From positions 20,459,832 through 20,523,831 of the forward strand of contig NC_092649.1 in assembly GCF_032118995.1 (NCBI RefSeq): DNA of 64,000 bases. The letters are read 5' to 3'. This document shows, one piece after another, positions 1-10,809 of the stretch; the stretch's first letter is position 1, and each line of letters starts with the position of its first letter. This stretch comes from Asterias amurensis (lineage: Eukaryota > Echinodermata > Asteroidea > Forcipulatida > Asteriidae). The position numbers were made by a program, and so were the translations under genes. Under the pieces are notes generated by a model, which saw only the letters and a list, made by a program, of their open reading frames with translations, had not been told where the DNA came from and ran no database searches.

Positions 1-156
1 AAACCCACATAGTTAAGCAGGGACTGAAAACACAAATCTCATAGTGCCCCTCTCCGTGACTCAAATCGAGGTCTAAGAGGTGAAAGGCATGCAAAGAAAC
101 TATTAGCTAACCCCAACTACCTGGGTTGAGTCCTGGATTCATTTTTCTACAACTCT

Positions 157-385
157 GCCTTGGTCTGTCATGGCCTAGCAGTTATGAACACCAGACTCAA
201 GCTTTGGTATTTCTGATCAGCAGAGTGTTGGTTCGAGTCCAAGTTATGACACTTGTGTCTTGAGTAAACCCCATAACCATAATGCTTCGTCCTTCGGATG
301 GGATGTAAAGCCATTGGTCCCGTGTGTTATCTAACGCACATAAAGAACTCAGTGCATTATCAAAAAGAGAAGGGGTTCGCCCTGT
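157..385 (+). repeat. tRNA-derived SINE, first copy (3' truncated)
   Basis: This repeat has a pol III-like head: an A-box-like TGGCCTAGCAGTTATGAA near 173 and a B-box-like GGTTCGAGTCC near 231. A body with 'GGGATGTAAAGCC' follows. The same sequence restarts at about 386, so two copies lie head to tail. This copy lacks the 3' tail of the second one. Confidence 0.7.
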
Positions 386-953
386 GTTCCTTGGTCTGTC
401 ATGGCCTAGCAGTTAAGAACACCAGACTCAAGCTTTGGTATTTCTGATCAGCAGAGTGTGGGTTCGAGTTCCAGTTATGACACTTGTGTCTTGAGCAAAG
501 CCCTTGACCATAATGCTTTGTACTTCAGATGGGATGTAAAGCCGTTGGTCCCGTCTGTTATCTAACACACATAAAAGAACTCAGTGCATTATCGAAAATA
601 GAAGGGGATCGCCCTGTGTTCTTGGTTTGATTGGCAGCATGTTGCGCCACAGCATCTTGTTAACCATTACATGATGCTACATGTATTTAACATGAGTAGG
701 TCTCATGATTCAGGTCCCACATTAGATGTAGGCATCCGCTCGTCAATACTGAGCATGGACTGGGCCTGGGGAGTTGTCCTCTCTCTTGCAGCTGCGACTG
801 TGGCTTAGAAGTCTGATTTTTGCATGGCAGGCTCTGCCACAGTCTTTTAGGAAAATACTGAATGTTGAAGTGCCTTGATTGGCATGAAGTGACGGATATG
901 AGTGCTATACAAGGCACCACTATTGTTATTACTATTATTATTATTATTATTAA
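386..953 (+). repeat. tRNA-derived SINE, second copy with (ATT)n tail
   Basis: This is nearly the same head as the copy at 157-385 (A box near 402, B box near 460). It continues through a body to a tail reading 'GAGTGCTATACAAGGCACC' and then an ATT/TTA run at about 924-953. The small ORFs on either strand here come from the repeat. Related fragments occur at 31195-31575, 34500-34640 and 54640-55030. Confidence 0.7.
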
Positions 954-993
954 GTATTGGTTGTTGAAATTGATTCTTTGCAATACTTTACAG

Positions 994-3900
994 CTCCTTG
1001 TCAGTTTGGCAGTGATGTTACAGATGAGTTGGAAGCTCTATTTAATGAGACATCACCTCTGGTTGATAGAAGAAAGAGAATAAAGCTTCAAGAAGACCAT
1101 CTTGATGGAGGCTTTGAAGCTGATGATGATCAACAGCAAAGTAAGGTTCTTGAAATGCTTATAGATATTAATTTCTTCTTTTTTTCTTTTTTATAATAAA
1201 AGGTTCATCACGCAGTGATGCTCATGGCGCTCCAACATTATTATTCCTGGTCACTGGGCCTTAAATCATTCCTTAAACCATCTCAGCTCCCTGGGGAGTA
1301 TACAGCCTTGTGCAATAAATGCGCTACTCGGCTAAATCAATCACAAGAACCATCTCTGCCCTCACATGTACCCACCTACCCCTGGGTGGAGAGAAGCAAT
1401 TATAGTTAAGTGTCTTGCTCAGGGACACAAGTGTCACGACCGGGATTCGAACCCACACTCTGCTGAACAGAATCACCAGAGCTTGAATTCTGGTGCAGCC
1501 TTAATTGAAGATAGTCGCATTGCCAGACACACCAGGTCGATTCCCTTCTCTTTGTGATAAATGTGTATTTTTTGTTATACGTGCGATGACAGTTGTTATA
1601 ACAACACACTGGACCTACAGCTTTACGTCCCATCTGACGAAGCAGTGGGTAAGTGTCTTGCTTAAAGGCAGTGGACACTATTGGTAATTGTCAAAGACTA
1701 GCCTTCACAGTTGGTGTATCTCAACATATGCATAAAATAACTAACTTGTGAAAATGTGAGCTTAATCGGTCATCGAAGTTGCGAGATAATAATGAAAGAA
1801 AAAAACACCCTTGTCATAAGAAGTTGTGTGCGTTTAGATGGTTGATTTCGAGACCTCAAGTTCCAAATCTGAGGTCTCAAAATCAAATTCATTTTCTTTC
1901 TCAAAATTCAAATTCTTTCTCAAAAACTATGGCACTTCAGAGGGAGCCGTTTCTCACAATGTTTTATACCATCAACCTCTCCACATTACTCGTCACCAAG
2001 TAAGGTTTTATGCTAATAATTATTTTGAATATTTACCAATAGTGTCCACTGCCTTTAAGGACACAAGTGTCATGTCTCCCGAACCCACACTCCCTTGAAC
2101 AGGTCAGAGCTTGAGTTCGGTAGCGGCGCTCTAAACCCTTCTGACACGACACCTCCTTGGTCTGGGGCACTCTGCACTGTGCTAAACATGTGTTTCATGA
2201 TTAGATGAACATGGTGTATTGCAATAATAATAGTAATTATATAGCGCATTTTACAATAATGTTTCAATTCACTTACATTAGTGCGCTGGTCATTGTGTAA
2301 ACATAGAGCTAGCTCTATGGTGTAAATAGCATTCCTGTAATATTTCTCAGCTAACTGGGGAGTATACAACCCTGGGCTGGTGTGGTCCTCCAAAGGCTTT
2401 ATCAACACAATATGTACCCTCGCAGGTACTCATTTATACCCCTGAAGAGAAGTAGTTATCATGAAATGTCTTGCTCAAGTGTCATGACCGGGATTCAAAC
2501 CTACACAGCCAGAAACCAGCATTGTATGAGAGCGTGCCATCAGAAGAAGTTTGTATCCAAGTCACCATATGGGAGGACAGAGTCTCGGGGGGGGGGGGAG
2601 GATCTCCTTCTACACCGGCATTATCCCAAAGTCACTCTTGTAAATTTTCTATTTTTCAACTTATAATTTATTACTAGTTAATTAATCATTACTCGTTTTT
2701 ATTTTACCAGGAATCTTGATGGACACAGAGAGTTCCAGTTGCCATAGTTACATTGCCATGGATGACAGTGACTTGAGCAGTTGTGAGCTAGACTTGTACG
2801 ATTCAGCACCTGGACAATCTCAGACACACAAGGAAAATGTGAAACAACCAAATCATACCTCATCAGAGTCAGGAGACTCGGTAAAGTCTACTAACTTCCC
2901 TCTGCATCAGACCACCAAAGCCTCAACATCCTCTCGAACTCTGACAGAAAGTTCAAAGCCCGCTGAGGCAGAGACGAAATTCCGCTCAGACACAAAGTTG
3001 TCCGGCATCATATCAAAACATAATGAGATTAGGGACTGGTTGAGATATCTTCCAAACTCGTTGGCCGTTGAAACACAGGTACTTGGAAAGAGGAATAAAT
3101 CGACAATGGATGGGTTGTCCGTGGACGATACACATCAAAGAGAAGTAAAAAATGTTGACTCTTTGGATATGAACAGTTCTTTATCAACCAAATCAGACAA
3201 CACTGAAAGGGACAGGGTCAGGTCAAAGGTCAGAGGTCATCAATCTCCAAATAAGAAGCAGACTGTTGAAAGCAGATTAGAGTCACATGCTAAAAAACAA
3301 TCCATACGTAACACTTGTCATCAAGACACAAAACCTGATGAGCTCTCGGAATTAAACAGCTCATTTGCCGAGTCGGACAAAACGGAAGAGTATAAATTCA
3401 GCTCCAGTCAAGAATTATTCCCAGAAGAGAAAGTGCAAGACTCGTCTAGCGAGGAGGTTCAAATCCACCCTGGAAACAGTGACTCGAGAAGGTATCAAGG
3501 AATTTTAGACGTTGACGACAGCGGTGAAGCTAAAGATAAGATCAATGATGATTCAGGGTTTCCAACCAGTTCGGACTCAATTAGAGGTAATGAAGCCTTA
3601 GAACGTGGTAATTTGAGATTGAATGTTGCATCTGATCCAACCCAACCTTCCTTACATCGCAATAGCTCCCCATTACAGTCACCTAATAGAATCAATAATT
3701 TACAATCATCAGACGTGCATCAATTACCATCCAAATCCAAAGAACCATTGTTACCGAAGACAGCAACGCAATCATTTGCTGATAACAATGGGCAGTCTCA
3801 AGACACCAATTATTCAGGGGAGACATTCTTGCCTAGCTCTCAAGGTTCTCTTATCTCACAAGCTTCATCTGATTTTGACATCCCGTGCACCCCAGAGGGT

Positions 3901-4002
3901 AAGAAACTACACCCTTCACAAGTTGAGGAGGTGAGGGTTATGATAGCGAGAGGAGACTCGATTCCTCTGGTGTCATGTAAAAAGAAAATCGAATCAGATT
4001 AA
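994..4002 (+). CDS. 3' end of an unrecognised gene; disordered Ser-rich protein tail (2 exons in window)
   Basis: Two exons join in frame: 994-1140 (after TTTACAG, before GTAAGG) and 2711-4002 (after TTTTACCAG, ending in TAA). The first enters with two bases of a split codon and leaves with one, which matches the next exon. Together they give at least 478 residues; the 5' exons are outside the window. The first part has an acidic/hydrophobic stretch (DELEALFNETSPLVD) and a basic patch RRKRIKLQ that could be a nuclear localisation signal. The rest is low-complexity, rich in Ser, Asp, Gln and Lys. The end is more conserved-looking (SSDFDIPCTPEGKK, then VEEVRVMIARGD), and the TPEGKK resembles a proline-directed phosphorylation site. 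I do not recognise the family; a nuclear regulatory protein is only a guess from composition. A SINE and a palindromic repeat lie in the intron. Confidence 0.7.
1205..1500 (-). repeat. SINE in reverse orientation
   Basis: Read on the minus strand, this begins with a tRNA-like B box (GGGTTCGAATCCCGGTCGTG) and runs into a body containing 'CCCAGGGGTA...GGGTACATGTGAGGGC' and 'AAGGCCCAGTGACC'. Copies occur at 24838-25075 and 32423-32695, and a divergent one at 2210-2540. Confidence 0.65.
1667..2060. repeat. TTAA-flanked palindromic repeat (MITE family A)
   Basis: The element starts TTAAAGGCAGTGGACACTAT and ends with the reverse complement (ATAGTGTCCACTGCCTTTAA). The two halves are largely inverted copies, and there is no coding capacity. 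This is the most abundant family in the window: 1667, 4199 (half), 5806 (split), 8631, 19119, 23414 (end only), 25078, 30139, 47008, 53181, 54200, 55922 (half), 57946 (half) and probably 63750 (half). The TTAA at the ends suggests piggyBac-type targeting, but that is inference. Confidence 0.75.
2210..2540 (-). repeat. Divergent reverse-oriented SINE fragment
   Basis: This resembles the repeat at 1205-1500. It has 'ATATAGCGCATTTTACAATA' near 2240, 'CTGGGGAGTATACAACCC' near 2355 and a tRNA-like 'GACCGGGATTCAAACC' near 2486. A run of about 12 G follows near 2588. No gene is seen between 2060 and 2710; this is intron sequence. Confidence 0.5.
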
Positions 4003-4198
4003 TAGTGAGATTCAAAATGGAGATTCCATTGGGAAATATCTCTTGTGAATATGTGAATTGCTTTGGTTCTTATTAATGAATTTGTTGTTAATTTCATTAT
4101 GTAGTTGTCTTTAGTGAGCTTGACTACATGGCCTCACCACACCAAACAGCAGTTACAGACACATTCGTTAAAGCACTGAACTAAGTTGTTCAGCTTTT
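4003..4198 (+). other. Probable start of the 3' UTR of the upstream gene
   Basis: This is AT-rich, non-coding sequence after the TAA at 4000-4002. No AATAAA is seen before the palindromic repeat at 4199. AATAAA runs occur at about 4267-4282 inside that repeat and at 4807. The true end of the transcript cannot be placed. Confidence 0.35.
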
Positions 4199-4410
4199 AA
4201 AGACACTGGACACCTTTGGTAATTGTCAAAGTCCAGTCATCTCTCTTTGTGTATCTCAACATGTGCAATAAATAAATAAATAAACCTGTTAAACTCAATT
4301 GGATGTTGAAGTTGCAAGATAATAATGGAAGAAAAAATACCGTTGTCACACGAGGTTGTGTGCTTTCAGATGCTCGATTTCGGAACCTCAAAATCTAATT
4401 CTTGCTAAGG
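4199..4410 (+). repeat. MITE family A, 5' half only
   Basis: It starts 'AAAGACACTGGACACCTTTG' and matches the first half of the family, through 'GTTGTGTGCTTTCAGATG'. Unrelated sequence follows, and the inverted second half is missing. Confidence 0.6.
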
Positions 4411-4504
4411 AAGTGGTAAATGTTTTTCTAAGAAAGGGAGAAATGACTATCACTTTAAAAGTATTATACTGCAAAACACCAATACTTTACTAAAAATTGA
4501 CAAT

Positions 4505-4625
4505 AATGACTAAAATGGAAGCCGCCAACATAGGGCTAGATAGCTTAGTTGGTAGAGCATTAATCTGGAGGTCATAGGTTCAAATCCCACTCTAGTCAAT
4601 ATGTCGTTGTTCAACCCCAACTCAT
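4505..4625 (+). repeat. tRNA-like SINE head
   Basis: It contains 'TAGATAGCTTAGTTGGTAGA' (A-box-like) and 'AGGTTCAAATCCCACTCTAG' (B box plus the acceptor 3' side). The CTAGA/TCTAG acceptor pairs and the T stem can form, but no good anticodon stem can. It recurs with the same flank 'GACAAAATAG' at 4985 and 46345, so it is a repeat and not a tRNA gene. Confidence 0.6.
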
Positions 4626-4984
4626 TTAAAGTGTACCCAGTCAGTTTCCCTTGTGGTTTGTTATTTGAACAATGAAGTTATTGGTTCAATGTCGGAACCT
4701 CAAAATCTAACTCATGCTAGAGTTGGTAAATGTTTTTCTAAGCAAACGGAGAAATGAATATCACTTTAAAAGTATTATACTGCGAAACACCAATAGTTAA
4801 TTTTAGAATAAACCCAGTCTGTTTCCCTTGTGGTTTATTATTTGATATCTGGACTAAAAAGTCGCATCACCTAAAGGTGATTCTCTGGCTGCCGCTTCCC
4901 AGGTTATATCATAGACTTGGGTGTGATCCCTGGCTATACATCAGTTAACGGTTGTATGGCTTCTGACTGGCACTTCCGAACAAA

Positions 4985-5100
4985 GATATTGACAAAATAG
5001 AAAGACCACCAACATAGGGCTAGATAGCTCAGTTGGTAGAGTGCAGGCATGTTAATCCGGAGGTCGTTGGTTCAAGTCCAGCTCTAGTAAATTTGTCTTT
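4985..5100 (+). repeat. tRNA-like SINE head, second copy
   Basis: This is the best-preserved of three copies. The D arm GCTC/GAGT pairs, the T arm GTTGG/CCAGC pairs, and the B box reads GGTTCAAGTCC. The anticodon stem has at least two mismatches. The sequence after it (TTTACCC...CAGTCAGTTTCCCTTGTGG) is shared with 4620-4660 and with a hairpin at 23140. Confidence 0.6.
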
Positions 5101-5800
5101 GTTAAACCCGAATCATTTAAATTTACCCTGCAGTCAGTTTCCCTTGTGGGTTGTTAATTGGATAATGAATTGATTTATTCACTATTCTTTCAAACTGTTC
5201 AAAGTTCTCGAATTAAATCATTTTAGACTCTGACTATGGTTGAATTTTACTACTTGTTCAATTTGATTATTAAACTGCAAATGTTGTACAACTAATTTCA
5301 GATGAATTTATTGTATTGACATGATTTAAAAATTCAATTTGTGCCAGTTTTGCGCAAAGCATTAGCAAATCAACTGAAAGAGTAACTGAACAATCTGACA
5401 TTCGGTATTGTTTGAAATATTTTATAAGTTGTGGGAATTGTTACTGAAAGATTTATAATTGAAGCTTTCTGTCTTACTTTTAACAAGAGTTGATCAATTG
5501 AATAGTTTAATCAATGTGTGCTTGTGCATAATTAACTGCATTTAATTTTGAAATATCCATGCATTAAGTATTAATAGAGGTTTATAGAGGCTGGATCTAT
5601 GTAACATAATGAATTGAGTTGTTTAAATTTTGTTGTGTTCAAATCGAAAATACATCTCGAACATATGAATTGTAGCTATTTTAAATATTGTGTGCTATAT
5701 GATGATTTTTCCAATGAGGAGAAGCTTACAGCCAAAATTATTTGTTTTAAAAAATGTGGATGCCACAAGAGTTAGGACTGTCTTATTTTGAGTTAAAGAG
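5101..5800. other. AT-rich intergenic stretch, no feature seen
   Basis: There is no ORF, repeat boundary or RNA-like fold that I can support in this stretch. Confidence 0.4.
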
Positions 5801-5805
5801 AAGGT

Positions 5806-6882
5806 ACACGTTTGGTAATTGTCAAAGACCAGTGTCCTCACTTGGTGTATCCCCTCATAAGCATAAAATAACAAGCCTGTGTAAATTCTGGCTCAATTGG
5901 TCACCGAAGTTGTGAGAAAATGATGAGAGAAAAACACACTTGTTTGTAGCCTTGCTCAAGGCAGTCGAATTATTCACTCCGAAAAAAGACCGCCGCTGTA
6001 TAAAAACCCACCCGTATTCACTGTGCGTAACATCGCACGACACGATGCCCCCGTACACTATCCGCATGCGGAGGCCGTTAGGCCGACAGCCTTGTCGGAT
6101 CTGTATCTTCCCGTTTTAATGTGTTGTATTGAAAAAATTCCAATAGTGGACGAAATTGGGGGGCTCGAGGATATGCTAGTATGCAGCTCATGAATATGTA
6201 TATCGTTCGTCAGACCTATCAGACAACACAGGATGTGAGGCAAATGAATTATTCATTTTGACGTCCAATCACGCACTTCCCTTATCACGACCTTTGGACC
6301 CTATCATGTGTCCGTGGTGGCGGTGTGTGAGGTAAACATGTCTCGTCTTTCGCGGGCATTATGGTAATGAGCTGACCGTGGGAACTCTTCGCTTATTATA
6401 GTAATGAGGTCAGTGGCTTCAACACAGATCCTACAAGGCTGTCGGCCTGACGGCCTCCGCATGCGGTTAGTGGTGTACGAGTGCGATGACTTGTGTGAAC
6501 AGTATTCGTGCGATATGTGACAGTATGTATACGGGTGGGTCATTCGGTGTGATCGCACACACCATGTACAGGGTATACGGCGGGTGGGTTTACAGCTGCG
6601 TCTTTTCGGAGCGAATAATGCGACTGCCTTGAGCAAGGCTAACTTGTTTGACGAATTTGTGTGCTTTCAGATAGGAATCAAAGACTTCTGGCTAGAAGTC
6701 TTTTATTATTTTAGTGAGAAATTACCTCTTTCTCAAAAACTACGTCACTTCAGAGGGAGTGGTTTCCCACAATGCTTTATGCTATCAACAACTCTCCAAT
6801 GCCAGTTACCAAGTCAGTTTTTAAGTTCATATTTGTTTTGAGTAATTACCAAAAAAAGAAACGTGTACCTTCCCTTTAAGTC
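5806..6882. repeat. MITE family A copy split by a younger insertion
   Basis: The left part (5806-5946) reads 'AAGGTACACGTTTGGTAATT...AAAACACACTTGTTTG'. The right part (6642-6882) resumes 'ACTTGTTTGACGAATTTGTG' and runs to the inverted end 'ACGTGTACCTTCCCTTTAA'. If the insert and one copy of the 9-bp duplication are ignored, the element aligns end to end with its relatives. Confidence 0.8.
5947..6641. mobile_element. Mutator-like miniature element (695 bp) with exact 9-bp target duplication
   Basis: The ends are TAGCCTTGCTCAAGGCAGTC at 5947 and its reverse complement at the 6641 end. The inverted repeats extend about 170-200 bp, including the block with CCGCATGCGGAGGCCGT in both arms. The 9-bp ACTTGTTTG at 5938-5946 repeats exactly at 6642-6650. 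Long TIRs plus a 9-bp duplication fit the MULE superfamily. There is no transposase, so it is non-autonomous. The short ORFs inside are not genes. Confidence 0.85.
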
Positions 6883-6884
6883 CT

Positions 6885-6985
6885 AACTGAGGACTAGCCT
6901 TTTGTTAATATCTCGTAGGACTATTCCTAAGTTAGGACTAGCCCTAGGTTAGGACGAGCCCTAGGTTAGGACTAGCCCTAAGTTA
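6885..6985 (+). repeat. Short tandem repeat of TTAGGACTAGCCCTA type
   Basis: About five degenerate copies of a 15-17-bp unit (CTAGGTTAGGACTAGCC) are present. The same 'TAGGACTAG' words occur in the palindromes near 22390 and 34720. Confidence 0.6.
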
Positions 6986-7364
6986 TTTGTGAAATCGAAA
7001 CATGTTTAATTATAAGACTGTACAGAACAAATTGTTTCTATAAAGTAGTTGAAGTGTGTCCAGTATCGATTGAAAACAAACTAACTGGCATTTAAAACAC
7101 AGACGAGATGTGTGGTTTTTATTTTAATTTATTTGAGTAAGTTTTTGTTATTTTTGGTTTGCGGTTACACCATGTGTGTGTACTTGCCAGGAAGTGTTTG
7201 TTTTCTTAGAGAACTGTATTCTACTACCGCGGAGTAGATGTTCGGGGATTCGGGAGACTTCTCACTGCTTTTTAACTATTACCTGGGCGGATGGTATACT
7301 AGGCTGGGACTACTACTTTAGATTTTAGGATCGTGATTAACTGTACTACCGCGGAGTCAGTTCT

Positions 7365-7640
7365 TGAATTGATCTCAACGTTTCGACTAGCTTGCTCTAA
7401 AATTTGCAGATCTTAAACTCAAGCACTTATTATCATTATCATTGACACAGCGATTGTTAATAATTGCTATTATTCTTAAATTTGTCTCAACGTTTCGACT
7501 AGCTTGCTCTTGTCATCGTCAGGAGAACAAACTCTACCTGGAAAGTAGATACTCACAGGTGTTACCGCAAACCAAATATATATTGATACCTCACTATGCA
7601 ATGCCGCAAATCGGCCGAAAACTGTTCTTTTCCAAATCTT
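7365..7640 (-). repeat. Penelope-like or retrozyme-like terminal fragment with repeated GTTTCGA motif
   Basis: 'TCTCAACGTTTCGACTAGCT' appears near 7373 and again near 7484. On the minus strand the second copy reads CTGACGA, a possible GAC/GTC stem, then GAAAC, the order of a hammerhead-ribozyme core. The stem is imperfect. The downstream block 'ACTCTACCTGG...TTACCGC...CCAAATA' recurs at 63547-63605. A related GACGTTTCGA motif is at 21538. Element identity is inferred. Confidence 0.4.
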
Positions 7641-7810
7641 CTGAAATTTCACAACAATCTTTTTTTTTTAGTCGTCTACGGTGTAATTTTTTTTTAGATA
7701 TTGCCTAAATTCGGATATAACGACGGTTCAAAATCAAGATTAAAATAAACATTCGAGACACATTGTTCCAGCAACCTGTAGTTGGAGGAAAATCGGAGAG
7801 AATTTTTTTT
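7640..7810 (+). repeat. Outlying partial copy of the 324-bp palindrome-centre repeat
   Basis: It shares 'CGTCTACGGTGT', 'TTCGGATATAACGACGGTTC', 'TTGTTCCAGCAACCTGTA' and 'AAATCGGAGAGAA' in the same order as the tandem unit at 14404-15480. It lies just outside the left arm of the large palindrome. Confidence 0.65.
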
Positions 7811-8630
7811 CGAGGATTAAAAAAAGTCAATTATAGTCCATAGAGGAATCCTCCATGATTAGCCAAACCCCAGCAAAAATACACCCATTGTCCGAATACG
7901 CTATCTAATCAGTTTTGTGACCTCTAGCGGGAACCAGTTGAGTACCCGTGTGGTCTTGGACATGCACCGGTGATTGGAACCAGTTAAAGCAACCGAAAGA
8001 TGCCAGACTACCGCCTAACACCATATAAACATACGGTAGGGTCTGGGTACTTGACGGCCTGATGCCGTGACGCGATATTCAAAATGGCCACCAGCCATGC
8101 TTGGTTTATGTTAACACCGTGGATGTATTACGACAATTTAATGTGATTTAATATCTCTAGAGGTAAGCTTTATCGTGTAATTTAATTAAGTTCATAATGT
8201 AGAATAGGAATAGGCCTCATGGAAGCCATGTAAACACCTAGATTGTCATAAAACGGGTAATTTTGAGGCATTTTTGTTTTGCCTTCATGCATGTAAACAA
8301 CGGCACTTGAAAGCGGGCTCCGGAGTTTAGCTGTATGTAAACGTTTGTCCCATTGTGAGTCATTGTGCTGTCAGTCAATGGTGAATAGCTGTCAATCAAA
8401 TGAAACAATCAAGTTTTCTGTTTAGAGTATTATGGGTTACATCATCCTTAACCACTTGTAGTGTTCCTGAGTATTTCCGCGTCAATGCGTGAATAGTTTA
8501 GTATCTGATAATCTGATCAATGTTTGGGCCTGTGCCTGGGCCTACCCGTTTCTAGAATGCATGTAAACGTGAGCTGTTGTTAACTGCTTACCAAACATGT
8601 GGTTTCGTAAACAGAATTGGCAATCAACCT

Positions 8631-8917
8631 TAAAGGCACTTGACACTATTGGTAATTACTCAGAATAATTGATATCATACAAACTTACTTAGTAACGAGC
8701 AACGAGAGCTGTTGGTGATAGTATAATTGTAAGTCTGTAGTAATATAGTTCTTGAAAAGAGGTTATTTTCACTCAAGTATTAAAACACTTCAGTGAAGAC
8801 TATTATTTACTAATCTGAAAGCACACACATTTGTGGGTATTTCTTTCTTCTCTTGCAACTCCGATAACTCATTGGGCCCAAGTTTTCACAGATTTGTTAA
8901 TGTCAAGTGCCTTTTCA
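8631..8917. repeat. MITE family A inside the left palindrome arm
   Basis: The ends are 'TTAAAGGCACTTGACACTAT' and 'TGTCAAGTGCCTTTT'. No matching copy lies at the mirror position in the right arm, so it inserted after the arms formed. Confidence 0.7.
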
Positions 8918-9079
8918 GATGCAATTTAAATAAAACCCTTAATCTCTTTTTAAAAGTTCGTGTAACTTTCTAATATTAACTATACTTACTAAAGTTAATT
9001 GTCTTAATGGTATTTTTGGTAATGTATACTGTTTTTCCACAAGAAAACTATTATTTTAACAGACATCACTAAACATGTT

Positions 9080-9300
9080 CTTCATTATGACTTTTTCATC
9101 TCCTGCCTCTGCCTACCCACATCAGAACAATACTAGCCACCATACCACGCTACCCTACCCCCGCCAACCACCCAGCCACCCAACCCAGCCACCCTACCCC
9201 GCCACCCTACCCCGCCACCCTACCCAGCCACCCTACCCAGCCACCCAACCTAAACCACCACACCCCATTACCCGTCCAACGCAACCCTCACCTGCAACAA
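9080..9300 (+). repeat. CCACCCTACC microsatellite-like tract, left arm
   Basis: The tract is a pyrimidine/A-rich run of CCACCCTACC-like units. The 96-residue Pro-rich reading frame across it is a by-product. A G-rich counterpart lies at 19556-19680 in the right arm. Confidence 0.7.
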
Positions 9301-10086
9301 ACCCCAATGTATTCCCATCAGTTGTCAAATCAAACATTCCCAATGCAGTTTTTTATGTGAACTAATTTTCTATAACTACAGCGTAAGTCTTAAACTCAAA
9401 TACTTGTCAAGTCCAAACCAAAGAGTTTCCCGTGTTATGCCAATGTTTCCTGACTAAACGCATTGCCCATACCAAAATCGTGTGCTTTCTACTCACAATA
9501 ATTTTTTATTTTTTTAAGTCGGAACCAAAGACTCCCCTGTCGGCCCTGTTTAAACCTACTCCCGGTACAGCGTATGCCTAGCCTTCATACTCGCAAATTA
9601 TTTACTAACCTTTTTACAAGTATAAAGCAAGGGTTTGTCTATACCATAGTACACTGCTGTACCCTGTTTCCTAATTAAACTATGTTGATATACCTATAAA
9701 AATGGCATGCAGCGTGTGCCAATCCAAATTTATTTCTAAGTCCGACCCCATATGACTATGTTTCCTTAGTAAACTAATGCTCCATACCTAAAGCGTGTGC
9801 CTTCCACTTGAATTATTTTTTAAGTCCGAACCAAAGAGTCCCCTATTTGCCTGTTTCCTAAATTAACTAATGGTCCGTACCTACAGTGTGTTCCCTCCAC
9901 TTAAATAATTTTCTAAGTCCGAACCATTGCCTATATGTTTCCAAGTGACATAATGCTCCATACCTACAGCAAGTGCCTTTCAGGATCCAATGTATACCTA
10001 TACCTTTTACTTATTCAAAAGTGCAAAGTACAAAGCACTGACTTTCCCATACCATAGCATCGTGTGTAAAGAATTCCACTCGCAAA

Positions 10087-10470
10087 TTATAAAGAAAGTA
10101 TAAATCACTCGATTTATATATGCCTATGTTTCCTCAGTAAGCTAATGGTCCAAACCTATACAGCATGTGCCTTTCAGAGTCCCCTGATACCTTTACCTTT
10201 TACTTATTCATAAGTATAAATCACTGACTTTTCCATACCATAGCATCCTGTGTAAAGTATTCCACTCGCAAATTATAAAGAAAGTATAAATCACTCGATT
10301 TATATATGCCTATGTTTCCTCAGTAAGCTAATGGTCCAAACCTATACAGCATGTGCCTTTCAGAGTCCCCTGATACCTTTACCTTTTACTTATTCATAAG
10401 TATAAATCACTGACTTTTCCATACCATAGCATCCTGTGTAAAGTATTCCACTCGCAAATTATATACTAAG
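10087..10470 (+). repeat. Direct duplication with 186-bp period in the left arm
   Basis: 'TTATAAAGAAAGTATAAATC' recurs 186 bp later with almost identical sequence between. The right arm has only a single-copy, diverged counterpart at about 18130-18350, so the duplication is arm-specific and younger. Confidence 0.7.
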
Positions 10471-10547
10471 TGTAAAGCACTGTATTTCCATGCCATAGTA
10501 CCCTGTGTAAAGTATGAACCGAAGGTTTATCAAGTCCAAAATGCGTA

Positions 10548-10760
10548 TTTTAATGGGGGGACCCACCTAGGTGTCGTGGGTGGGGGTTGGTCTCCGAAGC
10601 GAAAGGTCCCCGGTTCGAACCCCAGTGGTGGCGGCGCCCCTCGATACGAGCCACGGTGGTGGCAGCTTGGTGAGTGACCGACCGCGAAGTCTCGACCCAC
10701 CGCTCCCACTCGCTTAGAAAAGAAACTTAAAACTTAAAACGAACCTATGAACTTTTTTAA
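10548..10760 (+). repeat. G/C-rich block with a tRNA-like core, left arm
   Basis: It contains 'GGTCCCCGGTTCGAACCCC' (B-box-like) within 'GGTCTCCGAAGCGAAAGG', then 'CCACGGTGGTGGCAGC'. It is mirrored at 17838-18055. Its orientation is opposite to the other modules in the same arm. Confidence 0.65.
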
Positions 10761-10809
10761 AATGAATTTATAAATTTTATAGAAAAAGACTTTTCTTAAA
10801 ATGCCGTTT

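Noticed and set aside
4505..5100. tRNA genes
   Set aside because: The T arm and part of the acceptor pair, but the anticodon stem does not. Three copies share extended flanks, as in a SINE.
9075..9365. Pro-rich 96-residue ORF
   Set aside because: It follows from the CCACCCTACC tract, whose mirror copy in the right arm does not preserve a matching frame.
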